Assembly (NCBI GenBank): GCA_031761405.1
Contig: JASEVX010000001.1
Coordinates: 41,096,699-41,160,698 of the forward strand
DNA from: Serripes groenlandicus
Taxonomy: Eukaryota > Mollusca > Bivalvia > Cardiida > Cardiidae
Reading direction: 5' to 3'
DNA: 64,000 nucleotides
The notes under the pieces are model-generated. The model had not been told where the DNA came from and made no database searches. It worked only from the letters and a program-made list of their open reading frames with translations. The translations under genes were made by a program, and so were the position numbers. Positions 57,036-64,000 of this stretch are shown piece by piece. The stretch's first letter is position 1, and every line of letters begins with the position of its first letter.

Positions 57036-57957
57036 ATAAGGGATATGGTATTACTATCTCCAAGTCGGCTAACCACTTAAATTCATCTTTTGTTGAGATA
57101 ACAGTAGAGCGTTCGAATATGCTGATAATATAAAGGCCAACCTGTTAAACTCATTCTAATCGTTTCTAAGAATGTATCGATCGACCAACACAAGTCTGTG
57201 GCTAGCGAAACAAATGTTTTATCAGAAGATTTATGGAAATAAAAGAAAGGAACTGCATGAAAAGCACAGCTCATTTCCTTGGCACAATTATTCGCCCCAA
57301 GATTCCAATTATATACCTTCACAATAAAAACGGAAAACGCCATAACCGAGAGATAGAAAACAGTTCGTAGATGCCAAGCAAAAAAGACCCTTGACTGTGA
57401 CGGCTAGAGTCACGTATTTAATAGTCATTCAAAACTGTGGTCCATACAGATCTGCTCAAGCTATCCCGTAAGTTTTAATAAATGACAACTTTGATAGTTT
57501 TGTATCCGAGTTTCAAGTACATGTACATAATATTGTTACAAAATGTGTCTTCTACAATATAACCTGTACGGAAAAATAGGCTCACATGTCTCAAAGTGTG
57601 TGTATTAGTTGGGTATCAGAGAAGCTTTGATTGCTCGCTAAAACGTCAACTAGGTCCGGTTAATTATATTTTTGGCTATTTTAACCATCCGACGCTATAT
57701 CTCAAATATTCAAATTAAAATAAAAATCATCGAATATTATGTTGATCAATATCTGTCTATTCAGAGATCTATATATGTATTATTTTGTTTGTAAACAATA
57801 TTACAAAGAGGGTTGATCTATATTCTGTCATGTATATATGTCATTTTGTTTCGCTGTTTGTAATGCTAAATTGTATTTTTCTCATGTTTGTGTCCATGTA
57901 CAAACTGGGAGTATTAAAGAAATTGAAATTGAATTGAGGTTAAGAATTTCCTGAAGT
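57036..57957. other. Spacer with possible LINE 3' end
   Basis: Around 57900-57935, GGGAGTATTAAAGAAATTGA followed by AATTGAATTGA resembles the 3' terminus of LINE-type elements. No coding part precedes it. The minus frame 57083-57343 has no recognised domain. Confidence 0.35.
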
Positions 57958-58224
57958 ATAGCATTGTTGAACCGTAAATTTCACACAAACGAATATGTCA
58001 CACGTGTGACATATTCGTACGAATTCATCACACGTGTGTGACAAATTCGTACGAATATGTCACAATTAGGTGTTGTGACATACTCGTACCACCTTTTTTC
58101 ACCACCTGTTAGTACCAACGAAATTTTCACATTTTGTTCATCACTCGTTTATTAATTTTAGCTACCAGTCGCCGTATTTTTGAGTGAATATCAGTTCGCA
58201 AGTTAAGTGTGTGAAGTTGGCAGA

Positions 58225-58825
58225 GCATTAGACGTTAGACATTAGACATTAAAAAAAAAAAATCTAATGTCTAATTAGACATTAGACATTCTGTTAGACA
58301 TTCGCAAATGTTGATACTCGAATGTCTAATTAGACATTCGATTAGAAATTCAGAAAAAAATCACAAATTTTAAATATCGAATGTCTAATTAGACATTAGA
58401 CATTTGCAAATTACAAGATCTATAACTCAAATTCATTGTAAGTTATTGTACAGTCAAACAACGAATGTTTAATTGGTCAGTTAGACATTAGACATTCGAT
58501 TAGACATTTGCAAATTACGGGATTTAGGTACCAAATTCGTCGGAGGTTATTGTACATGCAAAAAACGAATGTCTAATTGGTCATTTAGACATATTCGATT
58601 AGACATTCGCAAATTACCAAACTTAGGTTCCAAATTCGTCAGGAGGTTAATGTACATTAAAAAACGAATGTCTAATTGGTCAGTTACACATTAGACATTC
58701 AATTAGACATTCGCAAATGAAGAGATGTAGGTACCAAATTCGTCGGAGGTCATTGTACATGCAAAAAAACGAATGTCTAATTGGTCAGCTAGACATTAGA
58801 CATTCGATTAGACATTCGCCAATTA
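58225..58825. repeat. ACATTAG-type palindromic repeats inside the fold-back element
   Basis: The perfect palindrome AATGTCTAATTAGACATT occurs near 58265, 58323 and 58380. Then come three units of about 100-105 bp carrying ACCAAATTCGTCGGAGGT, ACGAATGTCTAATTGGTCAG and TAGACATTCGATTAGACATT. A 12-base A run separates two inverted halves near 58255. Confidence 0.88.
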
Positions 58826-58834
58826 AGACACTTA

Positions 58835-59880
58835 GATACCTCAAACATATCGATAACTTGAATATACCGATAACTCGAACATATCGATATCTCGAACATA
58901 CCGATAACTCGAACACATCGATATCTAGAATACATTGATAAAACAAATACATTTAACTTGAACATATTGATAACTCGAACATATTGATATCTCGAATATA
59001 CAGATAGCTCGAACATATCGATATCTCGAATACATTGATCTAACACATACATCTTATTCGAACATATTAATAACTCGAACATATCGATATCTAGAAAATA
59101 TCGATATCTCGAACATACCAATAACTCGAACAAATCGATATCTCTAACATATTAATAACATGAATGCATATATAACTCGAACATATTGATAACTCGAACA
59201 TATCGATATATCGAACATATCGATATCTCGAACATACCGATAGCTCGAACATATCGATATCTCGAATGATAAAACAAATGTATTTAATTTGAACATATTG
59301 ATAACTCGAACATAGCGATATCTGGAGCATATCGATATCCCGAACATACCGATAGCTCGAACAAATCTATATCTCATTAATAAAATGAATGCATAGTTAA
59401 CTCAAATATATTGATAACTCGAACATACCGATATCTCGAACATACCAATAACTCGAACACATCGATATATCGAATTCATTGATAAAACGAATGTATTTAA
59501 CTTGAACATATTGATATCTCTCAATATATTCGAATTAACGATGCATTCATTTTATTAATAAAATATAGATTTGTTCGAGCTATCGGTATGTTCCAGATAT
59601 CGATATGTTCCAGATATCGATATGTTCGAGTTATCAATATGTTCAAATTAAAAGCATTCGTTTTATCAATGTATTCGATATATCGATTTGTTCGAGTTAT
59701 CAATATATTCGAGTTACAGATGCATTCATGTAATTAATATGTTAGATATATCGATTTGTTCGAGCTATCGATATGTTCGAGATATCTATATGTTCTAGAT
59801 ATCGATATATTCGAGTTATCAATATGTTCGAATTAGATATATGTGTTAGATCAATATGTTCGAGATATGTATATGAAGTA
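58835..59880. repeat. Inverted satellite of TCGAACATATCGATAT units
   Basis: From 58835 to about 59515, units of about 18 bp (CTCGAACATATCGATAT, CTCGAACATACCGATA) run in one direction. From about 59530 to 59880 they run in the other (GTTCGAGATATCGATATG). The right arm is an inverse of about 59031-59424, sharing irregular words such as AATAAAATGAATGCAT and GATAAAAC-AATG. So about 350 bp can fold back around a centre near 59475. The frames at 58789-59377 (minus) and 59521-59703 come from this repeat. Confidence 0.9.
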
Positions 59881-59929
59881 TCAGTGTCGAATGGTTATCA
59901 AAATATTGAGTGCTAAAGAATTTGACATT

Positions 59930-60190
59930 TTTACCCCTTGTGACCTTGACCTTTGGTCCAATGACCCAAAATTGTACCTGGGTCATTTACTCAATATGTT
60001 CTAGCATCCTGTAAAATATGAGGGCTATATCAATATGACCCCTGATCTATCTAAGTGGCATAGACTGTTTTTTGGAATGTGTGACGTATTCGTATGAACA
60101 ATATTTTTAAAAATGTTTTTTGTTTTTTTGGACATGTGACGTATACGTTTTTGCTTTGAGGGGAGGTAGAGGTACACAACTGAATTTTCA
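59930..60190. other. Unique part of the fold-back element
   Basis: Contains GTGACCTTGACCTTTGGTCC and ATGACCCAAAATTGTACCTG, then T-rich sequence up to the right TIR. Phrases of this kind occur in other molluscan repeats as far as I recall. No coding frame is present. Confidence 0.5.
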
Positions 60191-60303
60191 CAAATGTGTG
60201 ACATATTCGTACGAATTTGTCACACACGTGTGATGAATTCGTACGAATATGTCACACGTGTGACATATTCGTATGTGTGAAAATTACGGTTCAACATAGC
60301 ATC

Positions 60304-60974
60304 ATATGTTTCAGCCAATCACAAAGCTTGGGTTGAGAGGCCTAATAAAGTGGACTACGTGCACTATTTCCATACGGGACAGTACTAACCTTAGAGTAAT
60401 TTATACACGTGCTGGGAAAACTGCCTGTGTCAATTTCATAATATTCTTTTCCTGTACAATATGATCTGCCTCCATGCGGGAAAATCAACCCTTTGAAACT
60501 TTCTATTATTTACGCAGTTTGACGTTTCTGTAGAAAACATTTTAAAGAACAGATATATATCTGCATTACATATAGTGCTTATTCACTTAGCCTTGAGAAT
60601 AATGTAATCAAATACTTCAATAACAGGGGTTTGTGGAAACGTTTTGGTTCCTTTAACAATTACTAGAATTGTACATTTTAGTCACGAAATCGGGATATCC
60701 GAGAGTAAATACATCTTTAGAATCAGACAGCATAAATCCCGATGCTTTGATTGATTTTAGTAACACTTATCCTGCCATACTCAATTTCCAGTTGTGTTAG
60801 TATCATGCTATACACGAATTAAAATACCAGTTGGTATTAAAGTAGATAAAGACCAGTCTGAACGATGTCTACCCGATTGTCCCACATTTTGAAAATGCTA
60901 TTTACCCTTACCCGCGGTGTGGTGAAGTTGGGTAAGTGAAGGATGAGAATACCGGTTATTTTGTCTATTCCAAG
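60304..60974. other. Gene-free spacer
   Basis: Nothing recognised. Confidence 0.4.
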
Positions 60975-61188
60975 TTAACTCTTTCAGCGCCAAAGGCAAT
61001 ATGGATGTTTTTGAAAACAATACTGATTCAGGTGAGTCAGCTCGTTACGAGCTGACTCACCTGAAATCAGCATTGTTTGCCTTTTCGTTATCAAAATAAT
61101 CTACACTTGTATTATATGAGAAATGAAGACGCCCGATTTTGAACATGCAAAGAGTCTACTTTAAACAATTTGGCGCTGAAAGAGTTAA
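60975..61188 (+). mobile_element. MITE A, complete
   Basis: TTAACTCTTTCAGCGCC and GGCGCTGAAAGAGTTAA bordered by TTAA. The central hairpin GGTGAGTCAGCTCGTTACGA is perfectly palindromic with the following GCTGACTCACC. Confidence 0.92.
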
Positions 61189-62690
61189 CATTTATTAACC
61201 TTTCCTGCTATCCATTCCTCGTTCAGTCATATTGCACATGGATTCTTCACTGTTTGCACGAACATTCAAATATATTTTAGTGAATTTAATTATTTCTCAA
61301 TGCACTTGTTTTCCCAAACATGCAATCATATATTTATTCAATGTTTTTCCGACAATCTTTGATATGAATAGACTGTTAGCACATTAATTGAATTGAAACT
61401 TTTAGGAAAAGGTATCTTGTATTGTTTATATATCATACTGGAAGCTTAGTACATCTCGATGTTGTGAAGAATAACCGCGGCGGAGTGATTTGTGTATGCT
61501 TTTCCGGTAAAAACATTGCTAATATATTAAAGCTTTTAATTCTCAAAAAATAAAAGGAACAGACTATTAGCGCATTAATTGAATTGAACATTTAGGAATG
61601 TTCATCATTTATTGATTATACACGGCTAATGCTGAACACTACCTATCTTCTCCACTTTTATTCTTTTTATAAACGGAGTCGCAAACAATGTAAACCATGT
61701 TAAATCTGTGAGACTAATCTATCTGCCTAATCTTAAAGTACTGTGCATTCTGTATATATATGGGCACCGCTCCAGGAAAACCAGGTTCAATGACAACATT
61801 TTCGAAATTTGTTTGTTTGCAAAATAATATCTCTCATTCATTTCTAGACCAATAACCGCAAACCGTTTAACGATAGTATTCATTTTGCAACTATTTAACT
61901 GATGGAGGTAATACACACAGTTTTAGTTTTTTGACGTCGTCATAACGTCAAAATTTAATAAATGAGGTTAACGTCATAATTTAGTAAATATTAGATAGAC
62001 TATAAACCACACGTAACATAATCGTAACAAACAAGAAGTTAATATAGTTAACAGACTTCACAAAAACTCGAAGAAAGGTCACTGATTAGGCAGAGCCGGA
62101 CACAAGGAATCTTGAACAAATGGCCTAACAAATGGACGGACAGTTTTAAATAAATAGGCTTGTCTCTGTTGTGATAGTTCTCTCGGTTCAGCCACTTTAG
62201 GCAGCACGAGTAAAATGAACACCAGCACGGGTTCCTTGGATGTTGATCTCGTCTGCATCTATATCTGTCTTGACAAAAACAACACCGGGATTCGCCGACG
62301 TCATCCGGAAGTACTGGTATTTTCTAGTGATAAAGATAAACAATTACAAAATAAAGATAATTATCTACGACGCTCAAGGAAAATCCACCGTCAGACATTT
62401 TAATATCGGCGTAGATTCAGATTTATCTACATTATCTGATAGTTTAATCTGTATGTGCGATGTTTGCCAATTGATCCTGAGAGCTTTCAAGAATATTCTG
62501 ACATTCAATTTGCCTTTGGAGCCCTTACAAACACCCTTCACAAATACCATCATGTTGATTTTCCGGAAGCAGGTTGTGTTATGTAGAAACGTTAAATAAC
62601 ATTAGTGAAATACGTAAGCTATCCCATTTGGATCAACTTTCGAATGATATTTGGGAATGGTAAATGCTATTTATATATCTATCTTGGTAA
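61189..62690. other. Gene-free spacer
   Basis: No repeat placed. The plus frames 62215-62403 and 62240-62599 overlap in different frames and contain no recognisable domain. The minus frame 61719-61916 is likewise unassigned. Confidence 0.4.
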
Positions 62691-62691
62691 A

Positions 62692-62797
62692 TAATTTAAT
62701 GGTAAATTGATTTTGATAACTACTACTAATTTAATGGTAAATTGATTTTGATAACTACTACTAATTTAATGGTAAATTGTTTTTGATAACTACTACA
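62692..62797. repeat. 35 bp tandem repeat, three units
   Basis: TAATTTAATGGTAAATTGAT plus TTTGATAACTACTAC, starting at 62692, 62727 and 62762. The first two units are identical. Confidence 0.95.
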
Positions 62798-62935
62798 GAT
62801 TTCTGATATATAGACGTGCATAAAAAATGCATTATTAAACTTATTAGATTCAGATTTATTAGTTGTGCATAGCCATGCTGTATAACACAGACTATGTTTT
62901 GCAGACAGAAGACTGTTTCAAATGATTCTACCTAC

Positions 62936-63244
62936 CTTATTCCGGTCACTGGTCTGATGACTGATTCCAAAAAGGTTTTCCAGTCCCTCCATTGCCACGT
63001 TTGGCAACGAACAGCCTCGTTTATAGAAGATGACTTGTTTACCACCTCCTCAAGCTGTTCTATGGAGTCACAATCAGTTCGCCTGTAGAGCTTCTTCAAT
63101 GAGGCAAAACCACTGTCCACCAAACAACGAGCGTGACCTGGGACCTGCATCATATATTCAATGCTCTCGTGCCTGCTTGTCATCACGCGCCAAGACAAGT
63201 AGCCCATCACATACTTGTGAATGTTTTCAAACATAATAGAATAC
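62936..63244 (-). CDS. Probable exon of a transposase-like or mobile-element-associated protein
   Basis: A minus-strand frame of about 103 residues. Key segments are YVMGYLSWRVMTSRHESIEY, QVPGHARCLVDSGFASLKKL, YRRTDCDSIEQLEEVVNKSS and WQWRDWKTFLESVIRPVTGI. I recognise the order (YL-WR, HESI-Y, PGH-R-LVD-GF, K-YRR, VVN-S, WQWR-W) from a multi-copy family in bivalves and cnidarians that appears linked to mobile elements; no function is established that I know of. The family continues past the end seen here. AAG followed by GTAGGT at 62936/62935 is a good splice donor, and TCTAG at 63245-63249 a possible acceptor, so this may be one exon of an interrupted gene. The coding frame is intact throughout. 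Confidence 0.55.
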
Positions 63245-63359
63245 CTAGACTGACACAATTATCCATAGCAGTAATTTTTAACACATTTATGTCCACATTT
63301 TATAACAAGCTACTATTTACTAAAACATATATTTCAAACGACTACGTGGTCGATTTGTA

Positions 63360-63530
63360 AGCATCGGGGATTTGGTACTGGGCCTCCCGGGTTCGATCAA
63401 CAGGCGCAGCGGTCAGGGTGGTGTGCCCTTTGGCAATGCACATTTTCCAGCCTAGTACTGGTTTGTTTACCCAGAGATCATAAATAAGTGAACTGTCGCC
63501 GTAATATAAATGAAATAATGTGAAACAAGA
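63360..63530 (+). mobile_element. tRNA-derived SINE (type S3), diverged
   Basis: A B-box-like CGGGTTCGATCAAC is followed by GTGTGCCCTTTGGCAATGCA and the tail CTGTCGCCGTAATATAAATG. The A-box region is worn. It shares its body words with 45125-45300. Confidence 0.65.
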
Positions 63531-64000
63531 GCTTTAACAACTTTAATAAGAATGGAATTATAACGTTTTGTCATTTTGCCCCTTTCCTGATGCCGCTTTA
63601 CTGCCCTGTTTTTCAACAAAAACAATATGGCTTGAACAGTTTTTGTAGAGAGCCACTAAAAGAATATTTCTACCAAATTATCTTGCATCGGACAAGCAGA
63701 TTCGGAGCAGATTTGTTAAAACTTGGACATTTTGCCGCCTTTTTGATGCCGCAGCAACCAAAGTTCTCAATCGAATTTAAATCTGTGAACAATTGAAACC
63801 ATTCCTGTATATATTATATAAAGGACGTTTACTTACACCTTACACTTTTGAGCATACTTTTAGATAACTTCGAAAACAGTGTAAACCAAGATCAAACAAA
63901 ATGTTATTTAAACAGAACAATATAATGGAATATTATTACTGTAACAAATATATCTTACTTTTGTTAGTTAATTTCTTGATGGAAAACACATCGAAACATA
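63531..64000. other. Right edge, gene-free
   Basis: GCCCCTTTCCTGATGCCGC at 63579 and CATTTTGCCGCCTTTTTGATGCCGC at 63729 form a weak direct repeat, as does CAACAAAAACAATATGG-type sequence. The frame 63590-63796 has no recognised domain. Confidence 0.35.

Larger units (their letters stand above)
57966..60295. mobile_element. 2.33 kb fold-back element with 99 bp TIRs
   Basis: The left TIR 57966-58064 and right TIR 60197-60295 are inverted copies with two mismatches, beginning GTTGAACCGTAA. The flanks ATAGCATT (57958-57965) and ATAGCATC (60296-60303) are an 8 bp target duplication with one change. Each TIR holds a perfect 30 bp palindrome (57989-58018; 60243-60272), with ATATGTCACACGTGTGACAT at its core, plus a related imperfect one. 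The interior holds repeats of ACATTAGACATT, a roughly 105 bp repeat and a large inverted satellite (separate entries), with no transposase frame. Long TIRs and an 8-9 bp duplication suggest a Mutator-like or hAT-like non-autonomous element; the class is inference. Confidence 0.9.

Noticed and set aside
58717..59703. Frames rich in RYRYVR or EHIDNLN-type repeats
   Set aside because: They are read from the TCGAACATATCGATAT satellite in both directions.
62215..62599. Pair of overlapping frames of 62 and 119 residues as a gene
   Set aside because: They lie in different frames, with no recognised domain and no sign that one continues the other.

Overview
This window looks like animal nuclear DNA: AT-rich, gene-poor and packed with short non-autonomous transposons, tRNA-derived SINEs and satellites. 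I see no complete protein-coding gene, no rRNA, no functional tRNA, no operon structure and no CRISPR array. The mixture (SINE tails containing CCGTGATATAACTGA, TTAA-flanked MITEs, and a roughly 145 bp AGGTCACTAGGTCA-containing repeat) is what I associate with bivalve molluscs. A heterodont such as Dreissena is my best guess, from memory of such repeats and not from a search.

Layout. 1-5530 is one 48 bp satellite in two homogenised subfamilies that switch near 2080. 5575-9000 holds SINEs, one copy of a 1 kb dispersed repeat and a 59-60 bp satellite. 10225-11420 is a TIR element (MITE C) that has become a 233 bp tandem array. 12400-16100 holds a composite hAT-like element, the inverted partner of the 1 kb repeat and a 72 bp tandem repeat. 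16400-32500 is a patchwork of SINEs, hairpin elements and MITEs, several nested inside one another with visible target-site duplications, plus a 50 bp satellite at 18137-18692. 33225-34262 is the 145 bp repeat. 35200-38200 has more MITEs and a pogo/Tigger-like MITE.

39150-40680 is the only sizeable protein-like stretch. It is a frameshifted, internally deleted and truncated copy of an uncharacterised multi-copy invertebrate protein family. 41487-53490 has further MITEs, a 187 bp tandem repeat, a 22 bp satellite that begins with a large inverted repeat (47166-47850) and a nested MITE with a miRNA-like hairpin. 54225-57035 is a 56 bp satellite of about 50 units with 10-mer and 11-mer higher-order structure. 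57966-60295 is a 2.33 kb fold-back element with 99 bp terminal inverted repeats and an 8 bp target duplication, filled with palindromic and inverted satellite DNA. 62936-63244 (minus) is a probable exon of a second mobile-element-like family.

No genes act together here. The story is one of mobile-element amplification: MITEs landing in SINEs, hairpin elements landing in MITEs, MITEs being captured by larger elements, and elements turning into satellites.
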